From Dermatophagoides farinae (lineage: Eukaryota > Arthropoda > Arachnida > Sarcoptiformes > Pyroglyphidae), in assembly GCF_024713945.1 (NCBI RefSeq), contig NC_134681.1, positions 1,240,001 through 1,304,000 on the forward strand: a stretch of DNA of 64,000 bases. The letters run 5' to 3'. Below are positions 39,339-51,900 of the stretch, one piece after another (position 1 is the stretch's first letter; each line of letters begins with the position of its first letter). The notes below the pieces were generated by a model that saw nothing but the letters and a program-made list of their open reading frames with translations, had not been told where the DNA came from and did not search any database. The translations under genes were made by a program, and so were the position numbers.

Positions 39339-41431
39339 AAAAGTTTATTTATTTATTTTTTTTTCTTTCTTTTCTTTTTTTCTTTTCTTTTCTGTTTATT
39401 CGTTTTATCATTTGGTTTTAATCACCCCCTTGGTTTATTATTGATTTTGGTTGGATTTAATTATTGATAACTGGACCAAAAAAAACATAACACACAAAAA
39501 ACAAACAAAAACTATGGCAATTATTGATTGATTGATTTTACACACACACATGCATATAAATATAGGATGGCAGGACCAAATCGTAGATCTTCAATTGCCT
39601 ATGCATCCTCCTAAAATTGACTAATGATCCATTCATAAACGAAAACCTTTTTTCTCTTTGTCCTCATCCTCATCAATTATCACCTCTGATGAATTACCTA
39701 CTACCTTTGAAAAAAAAAGAATTCCAATTCGCATTAAAAATCAAAGACAAAGAAAAAAAGAAAAAATGAACAAAACCAATTATAAATCAAGAATCTCTGT
39801 ATGTGTGGATTCTATTGGTCCTTGATGTTTGTAAACCACACACACACACCCACACACATCTCATTTAATATGACTCACATTTTTTTGTTTGTTTGTTTGT
39901 TTCCAATTCATTCATTCATTCATTTGTATGTGGACACCAAAATTTATTCAAATTTTTTTTTTTGATATAGCAAAATATTTTTTATTTGTTTTGATTTTTT
40001 TTTATTTTTTGTGTGTATTCAAAGTCCAAACTTGATTTTTATTTTTAATATAAATTATCATGTCCATCATTGTCATCTTTGTCATTAAGAAAAACCAACA
40101 TTTAACACTTTGCGAGTGAACACACACACACACACGGGCACACTTTCATTTTTACCGTACATTCAATGATGATTCGATTCATTTATTTTTCTGATGTTTG
40201 ATTTGAGATTTCTCATTTTTTTCTTCTTTTTCTTCTTCTTCTCCTTAATAAAAAAAAAATACCAACATTATCCATGAAACACAACTATTGAAACAAAAAC
40301 AAAAACAAAACATGATGTGTGTCGGTTAAATACCAAAAAAAAAAAAAAATCAGAAACAGCAACAATATTCCCATCATATATATGTATTCTTTCATTTGCT
40401 TTTTGTTTCTGAAATTCATTCAATTCATATTAATCTATCTGATGATCATATATGGAACATTAATGAAAGAATTTTTTTTTTTGCTGTTGTTGAATTTATT
40501 AATTGGCGAATTTGAAAACCGTGAATAAAGTTTTCACTTTTTCATTGCAATAAGATGTCAAAGAGAGAGAGAGAGAGAGAAAATGTCATTTTGATTTCGC
40601 CGGAAAAAACATTGTCATCGGTACAAATTGGAAAAAAAAATTTTTGTTTTTTTTTGTGTATGTGTAGTTTTTGTCTGGTTCATATTTATGATTGAAAGAT
40701 TAATCAATCAATCAATCATCATCATCGATATTTGATGAATGAAAAAAAAAACAAATTTGATTATGTAAAAGAAAATAAAAAAAAAAACAACAATCATCAT
40801 CATCATTGTATATCGAAAATACTTGAAATTGTACTTAACATATAATAAATATATTTGGAGATTTGGAGATTTTCCATGAATGAAAATTTTTTTCTCTGAT
40901 GACAATTTGATAATCATAACAGTATTATGGATTATAATGATCTTTAAATTCTAGAATTTTCTTATCTTTTTAAATAGCGACGATGAACAAAAAAAAAATC
41001 GAACCATTTTTATTTATTTATTTATTGTTGTTGCTGTCATTTATTAATATTGAATAATAATGATAATAATAGAAGATTATTCAATCATCATCAACATTGA
41101 CTATAATAATCAGAAAAAAAAGAAGATAGAAAAATTGACAAATATCAAATTATAGCCAATATAATATAATGCTCGTTTAATCAATGTTCAAGGTTTATTT
41201 GATTTCTACATTTTCATTTACAATTGATTTTCATTATTTTATCATTGATGATAATGTATATTTCTATGGAATTCAAGATGTTTCCAAGACGACGACGACG
41301 ACGATGATGATCAAACAGAAAATTCGCCATAAAAATGCTCAATGATTATATTTGGTTGCTGTTGATGATTATAATAGTCATGATGATAATGATGATATTT
41401 TTTTTTTCTTTTTTTTTATTAACATCACGAT
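39339..41431. other. Intergenic region downstream of cytochrome b561
   Basis: No gene found. It contains CA runs near 39540, 39838 and 40121-40134, a (GA)n run near 40565-40580, (GACGAC)n near 41289-41304, and poly(T)/poly(A) tracts. The last part leads into the transposon-like element at 41434. Confidence 0.55.
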
Positions 41432-41433
41432 TA

Positions 41434-41598
41434 CAGTGATACCTTGGTTAACGATAGTAATCCATAAACCATAAAAAAATGAAAAAATCCAAACACAATT
41501 GTAGCAAATCTTTTTTTTTTTGTTTTGTTTTTCTTCAATTCAGTTCAAAAAATGTGGATGATTTTAAACGGAACCGTCGTGAAACCGAGCCACCACTG
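41434..41598. mobile_element. Tc1/mariner superfamily (pogo/Tigger-type) MITE
   Basis: The left end CAGTGATACCTTGGTTAACG and the reverse complement of the right end, CAGTGGTGGCTCGGTTTCAC, match at 12 of the first 16 positions. The element is flanked on both sides by TA (41432-41433 and 41599-41600), the target duplication of this superfamily. It is 165 bp with no ORF, so it must have been mobilised in trans. It lies about 210 bp upstream of the GST TATA box. Confidence 0.7.
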
Positions 41599-41806
41599 TA
41601 TATTGATTTTTTTTGTGTGTGAAAAAATTTTGTATTTCTGAAGATGTGATAATTGTGCGCGCAAATGTAAAAGCAAAATGTGTCTGTGTGTGTGTCGATT
41701 TGCTATTTTTCAAACATATAATTTTGATATATGTTACCATAGTGCGGGTATGTTGTTATATGTACTTCACACAGTGTACTGTAATGGAAAAAATTTTCTT
41801 CATGTC

Positions 41807-41814
41807 TATAAAAG
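41807..41814 (+). promoter_or_regulatory. TATA box of the GST gene
   Basis: TATAAAAG sits 86 bases upstream of the GST start codon, in a less repetitive stretch than its surroundings. With transcription starting some 30 bases downstream, the 5' UTR would be about 55-65 nt. Position and match support a focused core promoter; no transcript data are available here. Confidence 0.6.
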
Positions 41815-41899
41815 TGAGACTGTGGATTGTGAATGAATAAAAAATTGTCTGACAATCTTTTGTGTATCTTGAATTTCAAACGTCAAAATTAAACCGAAA

Positions 41900-42714
41900 A
41901 TGAACAAACCAACTTTGGGTTATTGGGATTTACGTGGTGTAAGTTGAATTGAAATTTTTTTTTTTTAAATTTAATTTTTGAAATTTCAAATTTTTTTTTC
42001 ATTTTCATCATAGTTGGGTCAACCAATCCGTTTGATGTTGGCATATGCCGGTGTTGATTATGTTGATAAACGTTATAATATTGGTCCGAATTTTGATCGT
42101 TCAGAATGGTTGAATGAAAAATTCAATTTGGGTTTAGATTTCCCGAATGTAAGTTGTTGCTATTGTTTTTGTTGTTGTTAAATGGAACTGAATGATTTTT
42201 TTTTTCTTTTCTGGAATTTTCAAATTATTTTTAGTTGCCATATTACATGGATGGTGATGTTAAAATTACCCAATCGATGGCCATTCTTCGTTATTTGGCC
42301 CGTAAATATAACATGGATGGTACTAATGAACAGGAACGTTTACGAATTTCAATGGCTGAACAACAAACACATGATATGTTTATGGCCATGGTCCGTATTT
42401 GTTATGATCCAAATATGGAAAACTTGCGAGTTGATTACTTGAAAACATTGCCCGATTCATTGAAATTGATGGAAAAATTTTTAGCTAATCATGATTATAT
42501 TGCCGGTTCAAAAATTTCTTATGCAGATTTTTATTTGTATGAATATTTGTGCCGTATGAAAGTCATGGTACCAGAAGTATATGGACAATTTGAAAATTTG
42601 AAAAAATTTGTTGAACGCATTGAATCATTGCCACGTATTGCCGAATACATTAAGAAACAAAAACCAACAACATTCAATGCATCATTGGCTAAATGGAATG
42701 GTTCTTATGCCTAA
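41900..42714 (+). CDS. Mu-class glutathione S-transferase, dust-mite group 8 allergen-like
   Basis: Exons 41900-41938, 42014-42148 and 42235-42714 join in phase to 217 residues, the normal length for cytosolic GSTs. The thioredoxin-fold N-terminal domain has the catalytic tyrosine in LGYWDLRG (Tyr8), the Mu-type segment [22 protein letters not shown], and the glutathione-binding QSMAILRYLARKY. The helical C-terminal domain carries YIAGSKISYADFYLYEYL (N-capping box) and ends KWNGSYA. From memory of the family, it closely resembles Der p 8/Der f 8 but differs at many positions, so it is a paralogue or the orthologue of a related species. Role: conjugation of glutathione to electrophiles in the cytosol, including xenobiotic detoxification. 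A TATA box precedes it. The gene ends in TAA. Confidence 0.95.
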
Positions 42715-43170
42715 GAAAAAAACAAACAAACAAATGTTCAAATCATTTGTTCGATGGTGGTGACCCCATCATCATCATGGTCCATAAGAAACAAAAATAA
42801 TGATCATACTAAATTTGATAAATGATTTAAAAATTCTTTTGATCAAATCAAAATTCTTCATTTAAAAAACAAATTATTAAACAAAATTTTTATTTTTTAT
42901 TCGCAGGAAATTCATTTGTGTATGTGTGTGTGTGTGTATGCGCTTGCCGGTATATAGCAATATATCCCGAATGAATGCTAACGGCATGACAATCATTTCG
43001 GTCCAACTAGGGATCCGAGATCCGAATCCATTCAGAGACTCATTTTGTTTTGTTTTTTTTTATTTTGGATCGATGAGCAATTTTTCGAATTTTTTTCCAT
43101 ATTTGTATTTTATTTGATTGAATTTTTTCTTTGTATTTTGTTTTTGTTTTTTCATTTTTCATTTTTCATC
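42715..43170. other. Spacer between GST and TMEM35-like gene
   Basis: It holds the GST 3' UTR and the promoter of the next gene in the same orientation. A TG run lies near 42916-42937. A less repetitive block at about 42940-43040 contains GGATCCGAGATCCGAATCC, a partial direct repeat of GATCCGA. No further exon is evident. Confidence 0.5.
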
Positions 43171-43888
43171 ATGGAATTCAATTGGGAATTATGGCGTTCA
43201 CGATCAATCGTATTGACAGCTTTATCTATATTTTTAGGTTCATTTTTTATACTTATGGGCATTTTAAAATTATCACCAGCTATTAGTCCAGAAATTCATC
43301 GTGAATTACGAAGAAATTTTATTCATTTCGCTAAACTTATACCGATTATGAATACATATTTTGGATGGAAAATACCGGCACGATTATATCGTATTGGTTG
43401 GGGCACAACTGAATTATTGGCCGGTTTTATTTTGATTTTTTTACCATTTCGTCGTTTGAAAATTATTGCCAATATAATACTATTGTTGCTTACATTATTT
43501 TCCATTCATAATCATTACAGTGCTGAACATCGATTTGATAGTATGAACAAAAATAAAAATGGAAAAAAAATTATTTCAATGAAATTTTCTAATTTTTTTT
43601 TTGTTCTCAATAGGAATCGCTCCATGTATTGTGTTTACATTAATGTTATCATGTCGATTGGTGGTTGAATATCAAGTACAAAGGCGTACTAATCGTGCAG
43701 TAACATTGACAACATCAACTTCGAATGGCAATCATCATCCATTGATGGATAATATTAATGATCTACACCTTAATCATAATAATAATAATAATAATCGACA
43801 AATCGATGATGAACAGGATGAAGAATTTGATGACAATAGAATTCAACAACAACAACAACAACAATTAAATCATGCTAAAATTGAATAA
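43171..43888 (+). CDS. TMEM35/NACHO-like membrane protein (nicotinic receptor chaperone family)
   Basis: Exons 43171-43540 and 43614-43888 join in phase to 214 residues. Features shared with TMEM35A/NACHO: a first helix, LTALSIFLGSFFILMGILKLSPAIS, matching the family's GxFFxxMGxxKLxP pattern, followed by HRELRRNFIHFAKLIP, a helix with RIGWGTTELLAGFILIFLP, then KIIANIILLLLTLFSIHNHY, and a last helix around IAPCIVFTLMLSCRLVVEYQ. Four membrane segments in total. The family resides in the ER and promotes assembly of nicotinic acetylcholine receptors (established for vertebrate TMEM35A; here by homology). The C-terminal 70 residues are Asn/Gln/Asp-rich and not conserved. AATAAA lies at the stop codon and again near 43962. 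Confidence 0.82.
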
Positions 43889-45996
43889 AAATTGGTGAAG
43901 CAGTTTTTTTTTTGGTTTTAGTTTTTTTTTATATCGTATATAAGAGGCGCCGCCTAATGAGAGAATAAACAAGTTTTTTTTCAACAATATCACTTTGTTT
44001 ATGAATAGTAAATGATGACCTGCTCACGATGCTGTTTTTGTGAAATGATGAAATAGTAGTGGTATGATTTGTTAAATGAAATGATATACGAATTTGCTTT
44101 CCTATTGGCCAATCTCAATGAACATGGAATGAAAAGAAAAAAAAAACGAAATTATCATCATTCCACCCTCTATATAATATAGCCAGAGGGTGAAAATAGT
44201 CGAAAGAAAAAAATTTAGTAAAATATGATGATCAATTTATGTATATTATATATGTCACATTTATTTATTTATATCTGATCATCATCATTTTTATGAAAAG
44301 GTTAGAAACCTTGAGTTTTCCGAAAAAAAAATCTTCCAGAATCGAGTTATTTTTGTCACGTATTTTTTTTTTTTTTTTTTGATGGCTATTTTCATCAAAA
44401 ATTTTTAATTTTTGAATTTTTAAAATTGATGATAAAGTCATTTTTTTCTTATCACAATGAAATGCTCAATCGATCATAGTGTATACATACACGTTATATA
44501 TGTTGAAAAGATTAAATAGAAAAAAAAAATTCACCGTAACAGCATTTATGAAAAGCTATCTTATAAAATATTTTATCAGATAAAAATTTTGTTGACAAAA
44601 AATTTTCATTTAATTTGGATTAAAATCAAAAATTGATTATCAAACAAAATATTTATCATTTATGTGCTATTACCAATAAGTTTTCTTGATCATTTTCAAT
44701 ACGACCAGATTTTACGATTTTATTGCTCTTTCACTCCACCCCCACTTTTTCTTTTCCCCTTCTCTCTCTCTCACTCTCTCTCTCTCTTTCTCTTTCACAC
44801 ACGCAACATAGAAACAAACAAAAACACACTATCGCCATGTTGAAATTATTACCACACACAATATCATTATCGTATACACAAACATGTTAAAATCTAAAAA
44901 TTCTTCCAACCACAAAAAAATTAAGGCCAAACAAATGATTTGATCATAGGGTATCAGTATCGTATACGGAAAAAAAATGCTCGATAGAATAATGAATACA
45001 AACTATGTATGAAACATTTTCAAAAATCATTTGAAAATCAAACGATTCACATGATGAACGGCAACATCGACATCATCAATCAATCAACAAATTTAAATTA
45101 TGAATTTTTTACCATTACATAATGTATACAACTATACATTATCCAATTAGGATTTCCGATTCCAAACGAACTAATATCAAAAAAAAAGCAACGTGTTGTC
45201 GTTTTACGCAATGTTGAACATTGTTTTTTGAATAATTTTTCCTCATATTTATTTTATATATATATAGACCAAGGTAAGTAATATTTGATGGATAATTTTT
45301 TTCAAACAAAACAAAGAATTTTGAATTCAGAAATTCTGCATCAAAATCCTTTCCAATGTTGTATATTGATTTGGCCCTTAAACTTTTTCTACTACTATAT
45401 ACAAAAATCATCATCGAATTTGATGATGATTTTTGTATTTTTTTTTTTTAAAGCGAAAAAGTTTTAGCTAAAAATCAATTTCACATTTTTTTTTGTTGAA
45501 TAATATGAATTTCTCGTTTTTTTTTTGTAATTTCTATTCTATATGAAAAAGGATTGGAACAATTCCAATATCACATAGAAAAACAATCGAATGGATGGAA
45601 CAATTGAATCGAATCGTGAATAAAATTTCTGGATACAATTTCTGGACCAAATATACAATCAAACACGGAGACAATGGATGTGATCAGGAAAAAAAAATTT
45701 GGACAATCTTTATAGCATTTTACAAGACAAATAAAACAATCAATTTGCTGTTATTTTTTTTAATAAATTAAAATTTTTGTCAATTTTACAATTTACAAAA
45801 TAAAATAAATTTTTTTGTTTAAAAAAAAAATTGAATAAACTAAATTGTTGATTATTTCATCAATAAATAATAGGATTTGGGCTTCAATTGTCTTCAATTA
45901 ATTTAAAGAAAAAAAATCAATTCGTTTGTTTTTTTGTGTGAAGAAAATTTTTTTCATTTTGGATTTTGTTTTCTCCTGTATTCATATAACAACATC
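43889..45996. other. Intergenic region with foldback repeats
   Basis: No coding exon recognised. It contains a small hairpin at 44164-44192 (8-bp stem CACCCTCT), a CT-rich tract near 44758-44798, and a large imperfect inverted repeat centred near 45418. It should also contain the promoter of the following plus-strand gene. Confidence 0.55.
45330..45520. repeat. Large imperfect inverted repeat (foldback element)
   Basis: The core is a perfect 17-bp stem: ATACAAAAATCATCATC at 45399-45415 against its complement at 45422-45438, with a 6-base loop. Further out AAACTTTTTC (45380-45389) pairs with GAAAAAGTTT (45455-45464). An ATTGATTT block and a GAAATTC block also pair across the centre, extending the arms beyond 80 bases with mismatches. 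No coding capacity. It could be a degenerate MITE. Confidence 0.6.
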
Positions 45997-48900
45997 ATGA
46001 ATAATCATCATCATATAGATGATGATAATAATAATAAAACCATAATAGATGAAAATGAGATTGAACTATGTGGACAGACGACGGAAAAAATTTCAGTATA
46101 TCACCAACAACAACAACATAATGATACTGTGAGCAATAATTTTTCATTGATTATGCAAGTATCGCCACCAAGCTCACCACCACCATTATTAATCGACATG
46201 AAACCATCTCATATAACGTTCGAGGACGATGATGAAGACGAAATGTCCATTGATATTGACGATGATGATGATGATAATTGTGATAATGAAGAATCAATGG
46301 ATTCAGAAGATGATTTCCGTTTCATTTATAATGATGATGATGGTGATGATGATGATGATGATATTCATTTTATCGGTGAATATGGCGATAGAATGGATAA
46401 TTTTCTAATTTCCCGTAATCATCAATCTAAACATATTCGATCAGAGATTGATAATATTCTGGAAGTTCTGGATGATACACAGAAATCCTGTCCAACAAAT
46501 ATTCAACCATCATCACCATCATCATCATCATCAATTCAGGAAATATCGGAATCCGAAAAACAATCCGAAAGAAATGAAAACGATGAAGCAATCACAGAAG
46601 AATGTCAACGCCTAATTCATCATCATTATATGCATCGATTCTGTCAATCATTGAATGAACAGGATCAGACAAAAATTTCCGATACAATTTTACAATTTTT
46701 ACACAATTTATTGGGCCAAGATTTAATTTGTTTTTGTAGTCAACGATTTTCCTGTCAAAATCGTCAAGAATTCTATCAACATTTAATATCGGAACATGGT
46801 ACACAATGTTATGAATGTACACTATGTCCGGGAAAATTTTTTCAATCATACGATGATTGGATTGAACATTTGAAACGTGATGATGGCCTAACAACCACCG
46901 GAAATGAAAATGATGAAGTTTTGCGGTAAAAAAAAATTTCTTTTTTGTTTGAATTTAATTTTCAAATTGAATTTTAATTTTTTTTGGTTTTTTTCTGCAA
47001 ATATATAGATATATACAAAATGATAAAATACAAAAACTACGTCTATGGATTGATGAATTTTATAATCAATCAATAAAAATGCAATTATTATTCATCGATG
47101 GTTATCCTCATAATTGGTGTACAATGTGTACCATATATCATAATCATTTTGGCCTAGTGGCGCCCATTCAAATATCTTTGAAACGAAAAAACACACCAAA
47201 CAATAATTTAGATTTTGATTCTGAATTTGAAAAAAGATTCGATCATCAATGTAAACATCTTTGTTATTATCGTTATGTTTGTACATATTGTCTACAAAAA
47301 TATCAACAATCAACTAGTCAACGGAAACGAAATTCTAATTTCAATGAAACGAATGATTTATTGATGAAAACATATAGAAAATGTCAATTGTTGGATGATA
47401 TCAATGATTATGGACAAATGTTTTTATCGTTTATATCGGCAACAACCGTTCGTAATCATATTGAACAGAAACATACGACAGCTGAATTTAAAAATGTCAC
47501 ATTTAAAAGATGGATGTCTGTTGATTCATTGGAATATCAATTACGTAAATGTTATAGTCATTTTGGTTGGAATTTCGATGGTGAACTTGATTCATATGAA
47601 CATGAAGACATTAGACGTATATTGCAGACACATATGGTCATAAAGAAAAAGAAGAAACCCTTCATAAAAATAATGTCCGAAAATAAATCTGAATGGATAC
47701 GAAATCTGTATAAACATTATACAGAATGTCCATTACCTAAAATGCCGACAATATCAATGAATGATCTAGAAGAAGTGTTGTATTTTGTGAATAATTTGAT
47801 ACATGAAAAAAGATTGCCGACAAAAAATAATGACCAAACGATATCAAATGTAACGAATGATCAATCCTTGGTTGCAACCACTTGGTCATCCAGTGAACAA
47901 TGTAGACAACAAGAATTAATAACCACTCAAACGACTTCAACAAAATGTAAAAAAATTCTTGAAAATTTGAAAATCTATAATTCACAGAAATTAGTACTTT
48001 CAAGTTTGATGAAAAAAACCGTTAAACAAAAAATTCACACCATGATTCAGGCAATAAATTCACAAATGTCATCAATACGTACCAGATTATCCAATGAACA
48101 AATGTCAAATCTTTGTGTTCGTACAATTATTGAGATATATAAATGGATGAGCCAAACAATGGAGACAAAATCAATCGAAAGAAATCAATACGTGTTTAAA
48201 TTTGATCCAAATTTTATGATTGAATTAATATTTGAATTGATTTTAAAATTCGACCAACAACATTCAGAAATGCCAAAAAAATGTATTGAAGTGATGAATA
48301 TAAATCAAAGCATTGATAGTGAAAAACCAGAACTTTTCAATGACAATTGTTCTGATGATAGTGGCATTCATCTTAGTCCTAAATTCGAAAAACAATTAAT
48401 TCAATTGGCAAAGCCATCAAATATTGATCCATTACAATCAAGTTTGGTTAAAAAAACGAAATCAACCATATTTGATGATATGGATGGAACTAATGTGAAA
48501 ACATTCAGACATTTTTCCAACAATCATAAAAGAAAAAATCGAATATCTGAATTCATACAGCAGATTGTATTGGATAACTATTTCGATTCAATAAGGCCAA
48601 TTGTTTATAATCAAATCAATCAAATATCATCTGCTGCAAATGAATTGCAAGATTTTAAAAGTGAATTAAATCATATGGGTAAAAATGGCCAAAATGATCC
48701 AATAAATCAATTATTTGCTGAAAATAAAGAAATTCCATGTATATCATTGGATGATGAAAAAATGTTAACATATATGAAACGATTTTTACATCTAATCGAT
48801 ATATATGATTGTTCATTAGAACAAGAATTGAATGAATGTGGTCCAGGTTGTTCGATGGATGATGAACATAGTAATATGATGAATCAAGAAGTTTGTGATG

Positions 48901-51900
48901 CTGATATGAATACATTGTTTGCTAAAAAATCTTACCATCATCGTCATCAACATAATAATGGTGATAATGATGATGATGATGATGATTTACGACCGAAATC
49001 AGCACGAAAATCAAGACCAAGATCGCGAACAACGAAACCGACAAAACAACAATCAATTTCCTCTTATAATAAACATTGTAACTATGATGATGTTGATGAT
49101 GATCATAATCAATGTAGCCAGGTTGACCAAATCGACATTATAAAGGAGCAATCCAGTAACAATAGATCTAGATTGTTTAATAATGCTGAACGTAAACGCC
49201 ATAGCTACCATCATCATAATCGTCGAAATCATGTTATCGATATCGGTACCGACCATCAATATGATCCAATATTCACAACAGCCATTGATGATCATTCGAT
49301 GGATTCATTTCGAATAAATCATTCGACAGCGAAAATCGGCAAAACAAAAACATTATTACAATCGAATACTTTAGTGGGAAATCAACTATCGAAAATATCA
49401 TCACGTTCATCAACATCATCATCATCGACATCCGATTCTTCATCATCATCATCAGCGTCATCATCAGTGTCATCTTCGTCATCAGAATCATCATCAAATT
49501 CTTCATCAAAATCATCAAATTCTTCTTGTACTTCATCATCTTCATCATCATCTTCATCTTCATCATCGAAAACGACATCATCATCAACCAGATCAGATAT
49601 TGGAAGTTGCTATCTGCAGGATATTAGTCCTGATCAGATAAATTCGGTATTTGATCCGGAAACAAGTTTAGCTTTATGTTGTCTAAGACAGCTTAAGGAA
49701 GGTGAATTAAACAACAACAACAATAACAACAACGACAGCAATAAGAAAAATATGTCTACTTCATCATCTAAACAACAACGCGAACAAAAAGAATCACCAT
49801 CACAAGGACATAATGTGTTGGCAGGTCGATCTACATTATTATCATCGCCATCACCACCAACGAAGGCGACAACGATTCTCAAAAAGATGACGGAAACAAA
49901 ATTTGAGGTAAAAGTCCTTTATTTCATTCAATTTTTCTCCCTATCTTTAATGGGTCTGTTTTGATTAAACTATGCATAATAAATCACTTCAATGTCATTA
50001 TATTGCATAATGGGGTGTTTTGACCTTTCGAACCAGACCAAACCATCATCTCCTAACAAAAATAATCTAATTTTGCTTTTCACTTTCATTTTTCCCATTA
50101 CATTAAAAAAAAGATCATCGACCACTACAACGATAAGGACAAAGACAAGGACGAACGTATAGATCATTACCGGAAAAAACATTTTGATCATGGTGGTCCA
50201 TCTCATATACCGTCATCCCAGCAACCAACAAAACGACGACGATTACTATCAAACGAATTATTGGAATCTACATCAAATAGTGATGAAATGATTAAATTTA
50301 AAAAAACTACAAAATCTTTGGTTATGGATGATGATTATGCAAACCCAATGTCGAATACGAATAGTGTCTCAGATGTCGAGATTTTAACCCCAACATCAAT
50401 AACAACAACAACAACATCAAAATTGCCAAGATTGACTACCACAATCGTATCTGTGACTGAAGATTGTAATAATGGAGAATATGTTGAGAAATTGCATTCA
50501 TCATCTGAAACGGTTCGAAAAGAAAATTTACCAACATTCCCATCGTCCATGCCACAGTCCTCAATTACAACGACGACGTCAACGACTGTAAAGAACATCG
50601 ACCACCAACAGATGACCGAAAAAAAGGGGGTAAATCCATTCTCACTCCCAATGCCACCACTACCACCTTCGTCGACAGTTTTGTCACCATTGAATGATGA
50701 ACATCAGACGAATTTGGTGGGAATAAATCGTATACTAGATGAATGTGAATCGATTGATAGTTCAATCATACAGCAACATTTATCTGTTGAAAATGAAAAT
50801 GAAAATTCGTCTACCTGTTGTAATAACGATTCAAAAACATTTTGTTCACCATCAACAACTGGTGCTTATTCTGAAACTAACAATATTACCGATGCCTTAT
50901 CTGATTTAGATATTGAAAATTTCGATAATCAATTATCTTCAAATATGTCAAGAAGAGCGAATCAAATTTCATCAAATAGAAAAATGTTACAATCAGATTC
51001 AAATATCTATAAAGAAATGAGTATTAATGAACAATCTTCAACATCAAACAATGATTCAAGTCCATCACATTCTTCCACAATAACTAATAGTTCGATTGAT
51101 TCGAACACATATGCTGATATTAACCAACAATATCAACAACAACAACTACAACAAACACCACCGCCACCACCACCACCACCACCACCACAACAACACAACG
51201 ACCACAACAAGAGGCACAGCAAAATATTTCAACAATTCAACGGCAATATCTTTTTCCCAAACGATCTGCTATGGAACAACAAGAATCATCTGCCAATAAA
51301 CGGATTCGTATGACCCCCAGTACTAGTATTGGAAATTCGATAATGAAAGAAAGATTAGATTCAATAATTGCTCCATCACAACAACAACGACCTTTACCGC
51401 CCGTGGAAGAGGTATTACAACGAATTGGTCATGAACAGCAATCACAATCTTCATCAGTTATGATGGCAAATTATCCCGTATGTTTATTTGTTTGATTGAA
51501 TATTATGATTGATAATAATTGAATTCCTTTTTTACACATAGAACCAATCATCAACATATATGACGCCCAATCATATGGCCGGTAATCATTATTCAATGCG
51601 ATCTAATCAATCAATTGGAACAAAAAGTCAGAATAATCCAATGATTCGTGAGTTATCACGTTTATCACATGTTCGACGACTCGAAACATCTTCACGTGAA
51701 ATTCCAGTATCATCTTGGGATACATGGAATTCTGGACAGGTTGAATGTAACGCTGCACAATCTGATTGGAACAATCAACAACAACAACAACCAATGTGTT
51801 TGACTAACAACAATAATAATCCACAAAACACGACCGGCTACTATTATGGAAGTGGACAACAGCAATCAGTTGCAAATGTAAATAATAATAATAGTATTGG

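Noticed and set aside
45139-45414. Minus-strand ORF of 91 codons
   Set aside because: It overlaps the foldback repeat and shows no domain or splice context; probably chance in AT-rich DNA.
49908-50113. Treating the interval as coding to merge exons 2 and 3 of the orphan gene
   Set aside because: The frame hits a stop at 49962-49964, while a GAG|GTAAAA donor and an AAG acceptor restore the phase exactly, so an intron is the better model.
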